From NCBI GenBank assembly GCA_004558825.1, contig SFDB01000002.1:62001-126000 (forward strand): a stretch of 64,000 nucleotides of DNA, written 5' to 3'. The stretch is from Clostridiales bacterium. GTDB lineage: Bacteria; Bacillota; Clostridia; Christensenellales; CAG-138. Shown piece after piece: positions 25,492 to 33,845 of the stretch (within the stretch, counting starts at the first letter, position 1; every line of letters begins with the position of its first letter). The translations under genes were made by a program, and so were the position numbers. The notes below the pieces were generated by a model. That model had not been told where the DNA came from. It saw nothing but the letters and a program-made list of their open reading frames with translations, and made no database searches.

Positions 25492-26870
25492 ACGGCTTTG
25501 TTTCGACGCTTATCTCAATGAGCATAGGCGGTTCTGCGGCGGCGCTACTGTTTTTTGTTCTGAAGCCGCTCGTAAAGCGCAGCGTTTCGCGGACATTTAT
25601 GTATTACATATGGCTCGTGGTGCTGCTTAGGCTTATTGTCCCCGTTTCCGCAACGCACGGCTTTGATCCGTTGGCACAGCCCCTGCCTAATGACTCACAC
25701 TCGAGCGCGGTCTTCGAAAGCAAAACCGCTCCTTGTGCACCTGTCGGGAACAGCGGCACGGAGACGCATCGCACAGACATCTCCGAGCAGGCGGAGCAAA
25801 CGAGTGCATTATATGACGGCGCCGCATTGGCAGCGTCCAAAGGGTATACCATATCATGGCAAAATATGGTGGCAGCGCTGAAGAGCAACGCGTTTGTTAT
25901 ATGGCTGACAGGCTTCGGCGCGTCGCTTGCATGGTTAGTCTGCACCTATGCACTGTTTCGCCTGAGGCTTCGTTCAGACTTTATTGAACCCAACGCCGCA
26001 GATAAAGAGCTTTTCGCTTCGCTCTGCCGCTCCTTGTGTATCAAAAAGAAAGTGAGGCTCATGTACAGCAGCGCCGTAAAAACCCCGCTTCTTGCAGGCG
26101 TGATACGTCCAACGATAATACTTCCGCAGATCGCATACTCAAAAAACGGCATGACGCGCGAATTTTCGCTGATGGTTTCACACGAGCTCGTACACCTGAA
26201 ACGACGAGATACACTCTATAAATGGTTCGCGGCGCTCGTTGTATGTATACATTGGTTTAACCCTCTCGTCTATATAATCAGACGAGAAATGGGTCGCGCG
26301 TGCGAGCTTGCATGCGATGAGGCTCTCGTTAAAAACATGGCTGCCGATGAGGTCAAACTGTACGGAAACATGCTCATAGCCGCGTCATGCAGCAATAAAG
26401 CGTTCGAAGTGCCGACGACAAGTTTCTGCGAAAGTAAACGAAATCTTAAAGAAAGGCTGGTAAGCATAATGAACTATAAGAAAAAAGGAGCGCTTGCAGC
26501 GGTATTATCCCTTGCGCTCATCCTCATGATATCGGGCTGCGCGGCGGTTATAGGCCCGAACCCTAATTCGGCCGAGTCCGAAGACGATCTGCAAATGCCA
26601 CTTTACGCAAACAAAATACCCGCAATGCCTCGTGATTTTGACGGCGATGGAATCGATGACAAAGTGTTTATAATCACAAACATTGACTCATCGACTGGCA
26701 AAACATTTTTCACCGTGTCTGTCGAGCTTTCGGGCAGCGAAACCGGCGAGCGCATTGCATATACCCATTGGCTCGACGATGTCTTCTCAAACCTCGCAAG
26801 CTGTGCAGCGCCTGACGCCGATCATAACGCCGACGGCGATGAGGTATTTGTCACTCTGCCCGATGCATGA
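25488..26870 (+). CDS. BlaR1/MecR1-like M56 family membrane metallopeptidase
   Basis: 460 residues. N-terminal membrane helices (ISMSIGGSAAALLFFVLKPLV; YIWLVVLLRLIVPVS) lead to the M56 zinc protease domain with HELVHLKRRD (HExxH near residue 231) and the downstream ELACDEALVKNM. A last helix ends in a lipobox-like MISGCAAV. Instead of a penicillin-binding sensor there is only a short tail of about 100 residues starting RDFDGDGIDDKVFI, a VCBS-like acidic repeat. The ligand is therefore not obviously a beta-lactam, and the tail may be truncated. Confidence 0.88.
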   Translation: MNGFVSTLISMSIGGSAAALLFFVLKPLVKRSVSRTFMYYIWLVVLLRLIVPVSATHGFDPLAQPLPNDSHSSAVFESKTAPCAPVGNSGTETHRTDISEQAEQTSALYDGAALAASKGYTISWQNMVAALKSNAFVIWLTGFGASLAWLVCTYALFRLRLRSDFIEPNAADKELFASLCRSLCIKKKVRLMYSSAVKTPLLAGVIRPTIILPQIAYSKNGMTREFSLMVSHELVHLKRRDTLYKWFAALVVCIHWFNPLVYIIRREMGRACELACDEALVKNMAADEVKLYGNMLIAASCSNKAFEVPTTSFCESKRNLKERLVSIMNYKKKGALAAVLSLALILMISGCAAVIGPNPNSAESEDDLQMPLYANKIPAMPRDFDGDGIDDKVFIITNIDSSTGKTFFTVSVELSGSETGERIAYTHWLDDVFSNLASCAAPDADHNADGDEVFVTLPDA

Positions 26871-26907
26871 ACGAACAGCGGCTGACGCCTCCGCACGTTG
26901 GCAGTCT

Positions 26908-26940
26908 ACCGCCGAGGCTTTACGCCTTGGCGGTTCTTTT
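26908..26940 (+). terminator. Terminator of the blaI/blaR1 operon
   Basis: Eleven-base stem with one G-T pair (26908-26918, 26924-26934), loop TTTAC, then TCTTTT. Confidence 0.8.
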
Positions 26941-26959
26941 GTCAATTCGCTGTCCGTCA

Positions 26960-26988
26960 TTGCGCGCAACGTTTTTCGATGGTAAAAT
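26960..26988 (+). promoter_or_regulatory. Sigma-A-type promoter for dnaX
   Basis: TTGCGC (26960-26965) and TAAAAT (26983-26988), spacer 17 bases. Confidence 0.55.
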
Positions 26989-27017
26989 AAAGTCAATCGT
27001 AAAACGGAGATGTGAAT

Positions 27018-28583
27018 ATGACATACCGCGCATTATACCGAAAATACCGGCCCCGGACGTTCGACGGCGTTATAGGGCAAAGTCATATAACGACTATTTT
27101 GAAAAACCAGGTAGCTTCAGGGCATGTTTCGCATGCTTACCTATTCTGCGGAACTCGCGGAACGGGTAAAACGAGCACGGCCAAAATATTCGCGCGCGCC
27201 GTAAACTGTCTCTCCCCCGTTGATGGCAGCCCCTGCGGCAAGTGCGCCGCCTGCGCGGTGAGCGAAGGCGGCAACCTTGACATTGTCGAAATGGACGCCG
27301 CCTCCAACACAGGCGTCGACAACATGCGTGTGCTGATGGACAAGGCTTCGTTCATGCCGCTTGAGCTGAACACAAAGGTGTACATAATCGACGAGTCACA
27401 TATGCTTACAAATCAGGCATTTAATGCGCTCCTCAAAACGCTTGAAGAACCTCCGCCCCATGTCATGTTTATTTTTGCGACGACCGAACCGCACAAAATG
27501 CCTGCAACGATTATTTCGCGCTGTCAGCGGTTTGATTTCAGGCGCATATCCGTTACCGACATGGTTGCCTGCATTAAGGGCATACTCACGGATGCGGGCG
27601 CTTCAATCGACGAGGAAGGACTTCTTGCAATCGCCCGTGCCTCCGACGGTTCCATGCGAGATGCGCTGAGTCTTGCCGACCAATGCCTGTCTTTTTGCGG
27701 AAATGACGTTAAGAGCGACATGGTCTACAGCGTACTCGGAAGCGCTGACGACTCGCTTATGTTCTCCATTGCCGATGCACTAATAGAATCAAATGCCTCG
27801 CGCGCACTCCGCCTTTTACAGGAACTGGCGGCGGCGGGACGCGATTTTGGCGTATTTATACGCGATCTCTGCGCCCATATGCGCTGCCTTTTAATGGCGA
27901 AGCTTTGCGGGTCGTGCGCCGATATACTGGACTGTACAGAGGAAGCTATGCGCGCATACATCAAGCAGGCTGACAGCATATCACAGGAACGTATTCTCCG
28001 TGCCATAGATCTGTTGACTGAAACTGAGCGCGATATGAGGTGGCTTACGCTTCCGCGCGTTGTTATAGAAAGCGCACTCGTGCGCATATGCTGTCCTGAA
28101 ACGGACAAAGCTATAGACGGACTTGCAGACAGGTTGAACGATATAGAAAAGCGCCTGAAGAACGGTGCAATCTCCGTATCAAGTCCATCCGCCGCACCCG
28201 CTCGCGATATACACGCGTCAAAGTCTTCCGCGGAAAAAGCTCCGCAAAAGCGCAAAAAACCCGTCATCTCCGACAACGAAGAAAAACGCTCAAAGGAGCT
28301 TTTCTCCGCACTGCAAGCTGAGCTTCGTGCAAACGACCCAACGCTTTGGGCAATTATGTCGCAAATGCAGCGGCTCGAAATATCAGGAAGCATGCTTACA
28401 GTGTATTTTTCGAACACGACTTATCCCGAGCAGCTCAACTCCCCCAAAAGCCGGGCGGCAATAAACCGTGCGCTTGCTCAAATCGACGACTCGATGGAGC
28501 TTGTTATAACCTCCGAGACAGAGGACGACGATTGTCCATGGCTTGAGGATACGCTCGGCATACCCGTAACGCGCGAAGAATAA
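27018..28583 (+). CDS. dnaX: DNA polymerase III subunits gamma and tau
   Basis: 521 residues from ATG 27018 (GGAG eight bases upstream). It is the clamp-loader motor of the replisome. Domain I has Walker A GTRGTGKTS, a zinc-binding cysteine cluster (NCL...CGKCAAC) and Walker B IDESHML; SRC box TIISRCQRFDFRR. Domain III ends about residue 360, followed by a charged linker (SSAEKAPQKRKKP) and a tau-type C-terminus. The usual downstream neighbours (yaaK-recR) are absent; a dead IS fragment follows instead. Confidence 0.97.
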   Translation: MTYRALYRKYRPRTFDGVIGQSHITTILKNQVASGHVSHAYLFCGTRGTGKTSTAKIFARAVNCLSPVDGSPCGKCAACAVSEGGNLDIVEMDAASNTGVDNMRVLMDKASFMPLELNTKVYIIDESHMLTNQAFNALLKTLEEPPPHVMFIFATTEPHKMPATIISRCQRFDFRRISVTDMVACIKGILTDAGASIDEEGLLAIARASDGSMRDALSLADQCLSFCGNDVKSDMVYSVLGSADDSLMFSIADALIESNASRALRLLQELAAAGRDFGVFIRDLCAHMRCLLMAKLCGSCADILDCTEEAMRAYIKQADSISQERILRAIDLLTETERDMRWLTLPRVVIESALVRICCPETDKAIDGLADRLNDIEKRLKNGAISVSSPSAAPARDIHASKSSAEKAPQKRKKPVISDNEEKRSKELFSALQAELRANDPTLWAIMSQMQRLEISGSMLTVYFSNTTYPEQLNSPKSRAAINRALAQIDDSMELVITSETEDDDCPWLEDTLGIPVTREE

Positions 28584-28603
28584 CGCCAAATTACGTAGGT
28601 TTG

Positions 28604-28957
28604 TCAAACATAAGAGGAATACGTGAACTGCTCCGGGTAAGCCGCAAGGAAGCGCAGGCGGGCGTAGCCGCGCTTGCGCAGACGATGTCATAGCTCCGGC
28701 ATACCAAGCCCGGGATTTCTGCGGCGCATATTGCGTATGAGCCTGACTTCTTCCTCGGTGTGCCGGTTTGGGTGGCTGTGTGGTTGTGTGGACTGACAGC
28801 AGAGGGATGCATCACTTCCGTCCAGGCGCTGCCGCCGGAAGCAGATGTTCTACCGGCTTTTGTTGTTCTTGCGGCCGGCGCGGCTTACACCGTACTTCTC
28901 CGCGTATTTCATCAGAGATTGCCGGTATTCCATGTCCTGTGCTGTATTCTTTTTCAT
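28604..28957 (-). pseudogene. Dead fragment of an insertion-sequence transposase (helix-turn-helix end)
   Basis: Read in one frame from ATG 28957, the sequence gives YRQSLMKYAEKYGVSRAGRK, an HTH common at the start of IS3/IS481-type transposases, then HPNRHTEEEVRLIRNMRRR and NPGLGMPEL. It is broken by TAG at 28852-28850 and TGA at 28690-28688 (where the family has Trp, PELW). After RLRKRGYAR it jumps to LRFLAAYPEQFTYSS, a segment from the catalytic domain of such proteins, indicating an internal in-frame deletion. A GAGAGGAGA site lies upstream of the ATG. The rest of the catalytic domain and any clear inverted ends are missing. Confidence 0.8.
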
Positions 28958-29168
28958 GAAGGATATGGTCTCCTCTCAGGTTGGTTTTGTGTGTTGACTC
29001 TGCTTTAACCGATGAGACGCTACCATTCATTCTTTTTGTTCTTTTGTTCAAGATGTATTGTAACACTAAAATCTCTGCACATATTTATTTTATATATCGC
29101 TTTATTTAGACTGCTCAAAAGTGTATAATTAAATCAAACGCACTCTTATGATGAAGGAGGATCACCGA

Positions 29169-30011
29169 ATGTCCATTGAAATGATCGTCAAGGCTGTTGT
29201 GGGAAGTCTGTCGCAGTTTTCATGGCGCGATTTTATAGATATCGGTCTCATCACGGTGCTTATATACAAGCTGACAATACTTACGAAGGGAACGCGCGCG
29301 TACCAGGTGTTGAAAGGCGTTGCGATATTCTTTTTGGTTACAGTGTTCTGTAAGCTTTTTGATTTGTCGACCGTAAACTGGTTGCTGAGCTCGGTGCTTG
29401 TATCGGGCATAATTATAGTCGTGGTCCTTTTTCAGCCGGAACTGCGAAGAGCGCTTGAGCATATAGGCCGCGGAACGAGTCTCGACAAAGGAACGGGCGA
29501 ATTTACCTCATCTCATTACGTTGTAAACGAGATACACAGGGCAGTATTGAGCCTTGCAAAGCGCCGTGTCGGCGCGCTCATTGTTATCGAACAAAAGACG
29601 GGATTAGGTGACATAATAGCGACCGGTACGAGAATAAACGCCGTTATCTCGGAGCAGCTAATCGAGAATATATTCGAACCTAATACACCGCTTCACGATG
29701 GCGCAGCGATAATAAGAGGCGGGCAAATTGTTGCGGCTGCGTGCTTTCTGCCGCTGTCGGACGACATTTCTATAGCGAAAGAGCTTGGCACACGCCACAG
29801 AGCAGGCTTGGGCGTTTCGGCGATATCGGATAGCGTGACGATAATCGTATCTGAAGAGACGGGCGTCGTGTCGATAGCTCGAGACGGCAAACTTGTGCGC
29901 TATATGGATTCAAAATCCTTGCGTGACGTACTCGAATCCGTTTACGTGCCGCAAAAGGAAGGCGCATTTGCATGGCTGAGACGGAGGAATAAGAATGAAG
30001 AAGAAAAATAA
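29169..30011 (+). CDS. cdaA: Diadenylate cyclase CdaA
   Basis: 280 residues from ATG 29169 (AAGGAGG nine bases upstream). It makes the essential second messenger cyclic di-AMP from two ATP. Three N-terminal helices (about 20-80) are followed by the DAC domain with LHDGAAIIRGG (DGA motif) and ELGTRHRAGLG (RHR motif). A TATAAT box lies about 40 bases upstream. It overlaps cdaR by 17 bases. The third usual partner, glmM, is not in this window. Confidence 0.97.
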   Translation: MSIEMIVKAVVGSLSQFSWRDFIDIGLITVLIYKLTILTKGTRAYQVLKGVAIFFLVTVFCKLFDLSTVNWLLSSVLVSGIIIVVVLFQPELRRALEHIGRGTSLDKGTGEFTSSHYVVNEIHRAVLSLAKRRVGALIVIEQKTGLGDIIATGTRINAVISEQLIENIFEPNTPLHDGAAIIRGGQIVAAACFLPLSDDISIAKELGTRHRAGLGVSAISDSVTIIVSEETGVVSIARDGKLVRYMDSKSLRDVLESVYVPQKEGAFAWLRRRNKNEEEK

Positions 30012-31389
30012 AGTGCTGCTCGCCGTATGGAACGCCATAAAGACATTTTTCACGACAAACCTGCTTATCAAAATAGTGTCACTTGTTTTTGCGGTGATAC
30101 TTTGGGGATACGTTATGACGAACGTGAATCCGTCTCGCCCCAAGACACTGTATGGCATTCCCGTGAGCACGCAGGGAGACGCCGATTTGTCGGCGCGCAA
30201 TCTTGTTGTGCGCGGTGATCTTGCGCAAATACTGGGTGCCGTTGATGTAAGAGTGGCGACGGACGTAACGCATTATTTTGATTTGTCAAAGAACAACGTA
30301 TCGGCGCGTGTTGATCTGAGAAACGTAACAGCACCGGGGAGCATAACTCTGCCCGTAATTGCGGAAACGACAGTGGGAGACATTGAGGCGGTATCTCCGT
30401 CAACGATAACTATAGAGATAGACATGCTTGATTCAAAGCGCATACCAATCGAGTTCAGATATTCGGGAGAGCTTCCCAATAACTATTGGCATTCTGAACC
30501 TGTGCTCGGCAGAACGGATATTGAGATAACGGGCCCGATGCAGGATGTAGCGCGCGTTGTGAAGGCCGTATGCGACATACCGCTTGACGGTTTGACGGAA
30601 AGTTATAACAGAACTTTTGATCTGACGCTTTACGACGAGAACGATAATGAAGTCAGCACCGTTGCGTTCAGAAGCTCTGTGAATCCGTCGGTTACGATAA
30701 AGATGGATGTTTATCCCACAAAGACCGTCCCCGTTGATACGAGAAGCTCAATAGTCGGAGACGATCTTATGGCGCAGACGCACGAAATAACAAGCATTAC
30801 GTCGAACCCGCCCAGCGTGACTATAGCCGGTCCACAGGAGATTATTGACAAGATAACCTCTGTGCCCGTCGATGTGATTAACGTTCAGGACAAAACGTCG
30901 AGCTTTATGACTGCCGCGCCGTATAAACTGCCGCAGAACGTTGTTGTAGTGAGCGGCGGTTCGTCGGCAAATATAGAGGTCAGGATTGAAGAAAAATATG
31001 CCGAATATGACTTTGAGGAAGTAGAGATAACGGCTTTTGGCGAAGTTGCGGGCTATAACTATATATTTTCCCCGAATACGGCTGCTGCTACGGTAAAAGC
31101 TCCGATAAGCGTGATAAACGCGCTGAAGGAGAAAGAGATAAAAATCGTGCTTTGCGTTGATGTGGCGACGTATTCCACGCCAAAAACGAATATACCCGTT
31201 TCGCCTGAACCGAAGATAATTGTGATCAATGAGGACAGCACATATGAGTTCTCAGACATCGAGCAGGTGAACGGGAGCACATATATTCTGAAATTATATA
31301 AAATCGACGAAAGCGGCACGCGCATGGCGCTTACCGTCACAGTTACCGTAAAAACGCATTCGATAACTATGCGTGTTGCGAAGAAGTAG
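29995..31389 (+). CDS. cdaR: CdaR, YbbR-domain regulator of CdaA
   Basis: 464 residues. A basic start and one N-terminal helix (LLIKIVSLVFAVILWGYVM) anchor an extracytoplasmic chain of YbbR repeats (for example PSTITIEIDMLDSKRIPIE; SVTIKMDVYPTKTVPVDT; NPPSVTIAGPQEIIDKI). CdaR proteins bind CdaA in the membrane and modulate c-di-AMP synthesis. GGAGGAATAAGA precedes its ATG, which lies inside the cdaA end, so the two are co-translated. Confidence 0.95.
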   Translation: MKKKNKVLLAVWNAIKTFFTTNLLIKIVSLVFAVILWGYVMTNVNPSRPKTLYGIPVSTQGDADLSARNLVVRGDLAQILGAVDVRVATDVTHYFDLSKNNVSARVDLRNVTAPGSITLPVIAETTVGDIEAVSPSTITIEIDMLDSKRIPIEFRYSGELPNNYWHSEPVLGRTDIEITGPMQDVARVVKAVCDIPLDGLTESYNRTFDLTLYDENDNEVSTVAFRSSVNPSVTIKMDVYPTKTVPVDTRSSIVGDDLMAQTHEITSITSNPPSVTIAGPQEIIDKITSVPVDVINVQDKTSSFMTAAPYKLPQNVVVVSGGSSANIEVRIEEKYAEYDFEEVEITAFGEVAGYNYIFSPNTAAATVKAPISVINALKEKEIKIVLCVDVATYSTPKTNIPVSPEPKIIVINEDSTYEFSDIEQVNGSTYILKLYKIDESGTRMALTVTVTVKTHSITMRVAKK

Positions 31390-31391
31390 CC

Positions 31392-33005
31392 ATGGCGTTA
31401 ATTGTCAGCGATATAAAAATTCCCATAAATGAGAGTGAAGAGGCGCTCAGGGCTTTTACCGCGCGACGCCTTGGCGTTGATGCGCGAGCAATCAGGAGAC
31501 TCAGGGTCGTGCGCGTAGCTCTTGATGCAAGGAAAAAGAATGATATACGCCTTGCGTATACTGTACTTGTCGAGCTTAGCGCGCGCGATGAAGCGAGAGC
31601 TATGTCGTTTGCCAAAACGGGCGTGACAGCGTTTCATAGCCATATGAGAGCTGAACCTGTTAAGGGCTCCGTACGGCTTACGGCTCCTATAGTGATAGCA
31701 GGGTACGGGCCTGCCGGGATTTTCGCGGCGTACGAGCTTGCGAAAAATGGCTATAAACCTATCGTTATTGAGCGCGGAATGCCGATAGACAGGCGGAACA
31801 GGGACGTTGAATGTTTTTTCAGCGGCGGCGAGCTCAATGAACAAAGCAACATAATGTTCGGAGAAGGCGGCGCCGGGACGTTTTCGGACGGGAAGCTTAC
31901 CACACGCATAAAGGACGAACGCGCGGACGATGTGATTAAAACGCTTGCCCGCTTTGGCGCACCTGAAGAGATTACGGTCGCATCAAAACCGCATATCGGC
32001 ACCGATGTGCTCAAAGCAACAATAAAAAACATGCGTGCCGAGACCGAGAGGCTTGGCGGCAGGATAATATTCGCTGCGAGGCTAACCGGCATAAACTCAC
32101 AAGACGGCAAGATAAAAAGCATAAGCATCGAGCGCAGCGGTGAACGGCAGACGATTGAATGCTGCGCTTGTATACTTGCCATCGGTCAGGGGGCGCGCGA
32201 CACATACAGGATGCTTCACGATATTGGGCTTGAGCTTGCGCCAAAGCCGTTTGCTGTCGGCGTCAGGATAGAGCATCCGCAGGAGCTGATAAACAAAGCG
32301 CAGTACGGCGAGCACTTTGCGCATCCGCGACTCGGCGCCGCCGAATACCGCCTTGCTGAAAAAAGCGGAGCGAGGGGAGTGTATACGTTCTGCATGTGTC
32401 CCGGGGGAAGCGTTGTTGCGTCGTCGTCTGCATTCGGTGAAGTGGTGACGAACGGCATGAGCAATTATGCGCGAGACGGAGAGAACGCAAACGCGGCGAT
32501 TGTTGTTGCGGTGGAACCGTCCGACTGGGGCGGAGATGCGATGGGCGGCATCGAGTTTCAGGAGCGTATCGAACGTGCGGCATACAGGCTCGGCGGAGGT
32601 GACTATTATGCGCCGGCCGAGCGTACGGTAGACTTTATCAAGCGCGAACATCACCCGAAGGCGTTTTCGGGTGTGCGGCCAACGTACAGACCGGGTGTGC
32701 GCGCAAAAAATATATATGATTGTTTGCCTGAGTTCGTGTCAAACGGCGTGCGCGAGGGTATAGTTGGATTTGCAAGACGGCTTCGTGGATTTGACATGCC
32801 CGAATCCGTTATAACGGCGCCTGAAACGAGAACGAGTGCACCGCTGCGCATATGCAGAAATGAGCTCGGCGAGGCAACGCGCATGAAGGGGCTTTACCCG
32901 GTTGGAGAGGGAGCGGGGTATGCAGGCGGAATAGTCAGTGCTGCGGTAGACGGTATGCGCGCAGCAGAAAGAATAATGGCTTTATACGCTTCGCCAAATG
33001 ATTGA
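31392..33005 (+). CDS. FAD-dependent dehydrogenase, COG2509 type
   Basis: 537 residues. A short N-terminal domain (about 1-85) precedes a Rossmann FAD site VIAGYGPAGIFAAYELA and then FGEGGAGTFSDGKLTTRI, SVAAPIGHPK-type regions being replaced here by HIGTDVLKATIKNM; the end has YPVGEGAGYAGGIVSAAVDG. This matches uncharacterised FAD-dependent dehydrogenases widespread in Clostridia; the substrate is unknown. It begins two bases after cdaR without a strong ribosome binding site, suggesting coupling with the c-di-AMP operon. The link may be only positional. Confidence 0.88.
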   Translation: MALIVSDIKIPINESEEALRAFTARRLGVDARAIRRLRVVRVALDARKKNDIRLAYTVLVELSARDEARAMSFAKTGVTAFHSHMRAEPVKGSVRLTAPIVIAGYGPAGIFAAYELAKNGYKPIVIERGMPIDRRNRDVECFFSGGELNEQSNIMFGEGGAGTFSDGKLTTRIKDERADDVIKTLARFGAPEEITVASKPHIGTDVLKATIKNMRAETERLGGRIIFAARLTGINSQDGKIKSISIERSGERQTIECCACILAIGQGARDTYRMLHDIGLELAPKPFAVGVRIEHPQELINKAQYGEHFAHPRLGAAEYRLAEKSGARGVYTFCMCPGGSVVASSSAFGEVVTNGMSNYARDGENANAAIVVAVEPSDWGGDAMGGIEFQERIERAAYRLGGGDYYAPAERTVDFIKREHHPKAFSGVRPTYRPGVRAKNIYDCLPEFVSNGVREGIVGFARRLRGFDMPESVITAPETRTSAPLRICRNELGEATRMKGLYPVGEGAGYAGGIVSAAVDGMRAAERIMALYASPND

Positions 33006-33022
33006 AATTACGGAGGATAAAT

Positions 33023-33733
33023 ATGAAAAAAACGTATGTGCTGATAGGGAATTTCGGCTCGGGCAAAACTGAGATTTCTCTGAATATGGCTGTGGAATCC
33101 GCCAAAACAAAGAAGACGGTGCTTGTCGACCTTGACATAATCAACCCGTATTTTCGCTCGACGGAACGACGGGACATGCTGGCGCAGCACGGGATTAAGC
33201 TGCATTCTCCGGTGTTCGCAATGACGGGCGTCGAGGTTCCTTCTCTGCCTCCGGATATCTATTCCGTTTTTATCGATGATTGCGAAACCGTAATTTTTGA
33301 CGTTGGCGGAGACCCTGCGGGTGCAGTTGCACTTGGTCAGTATAAGCGCAATTTTGATTCGCTCGGACATCTTGAAGTGCTGTACGTCATAAACGCGATG
33401 AGGCCGTTTTCTTCAGAGCTTGCGCTGAATCTCGACATGCTTGAGAAGATAGCGTTCAGGAGCAGGCTTGCGATAACGGGACTTGTTAATAATACTAACC
33501 TTTCGAATCAATCGTCCGCAAACGAGCTGCTAAATGGCTATGATATGGTAAAATCCGTTTCGCAGGCCGTGAATATACCCGTCAAATATACTGCGGGAAC
33601 TCCCGAAGTGATAGAGGCTTTTGACGCGGAGGCAAGGGAACGTAAGCTTGAAAAAGAGTTTATAGGCGAGTATATGCCGATAGCGCGTTATATGCACAGA
33701 GATTGGGAACGTTTTACGGAAAGCGGAATATAA
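33023..33733 (+). CDS. ParA/MinD-like P-loop ATPase, unknown role
   Basis: 236 residues from ATG 33023, which has GGAGG six bases upstream (the frame opens at 33002 inside the previous gene). Walker A is IGNFGSGKTEISLN, a deviant form; DLDIINPYFRSTERR and IFDVGGDPAGAVALGQY follow the switch and Walker B regions of the MinD/ParA/CobQ group. In other Clostridia related genes often sit beside 2-oxoacid:ferredoxin oxidoreductases, but none is here. Function unassigned. Operon with the COG2509 gene; terminator at 33774. Confidence 0.82.
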   Translation: MKKTYVLIGNFGSGKTEISLNMAVESAKTKKTVLVDLDIINPYFRSTERRDMLAQHGIKLHSPVFAMTGVEVPSLPPDIYSVFIDDCETVIFDVGGDPAGAVALGQYKRNFDSLGHLEVLYVINAMRPFSSELALNLDMLEKIAFRSRLAITGLVNNTNLSNQSSANELLNGYDMVKSVSQAVNIPVKYTAGTPEVIEAFDAEARERKLEKEFIGEYMPIARYMHRDWERFTESGI

Positions 33734-33773
33734 GCGTACGGTGTCGCAACAGACAGCAATAATTCGCACAGCT

Positions 33774-33804
33774 ATGCCCCCGGCTCAAGATAAACCGGGG
33801 GCAT
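33774..33804 (+). terminator. Terminator of the cdaA-cdaR-COG2509-ATPase operon
   Basis: Ten-base stem ATGCCCCCGG with CCGGGGGCAT, 11-base loop, then TTGTCACTTT. Confidence 0.8.
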
Positions 33805-33845
33805 TTGTCACTTTAGAGTCTGAAATAATAAGAAGCCTAAGCGTA

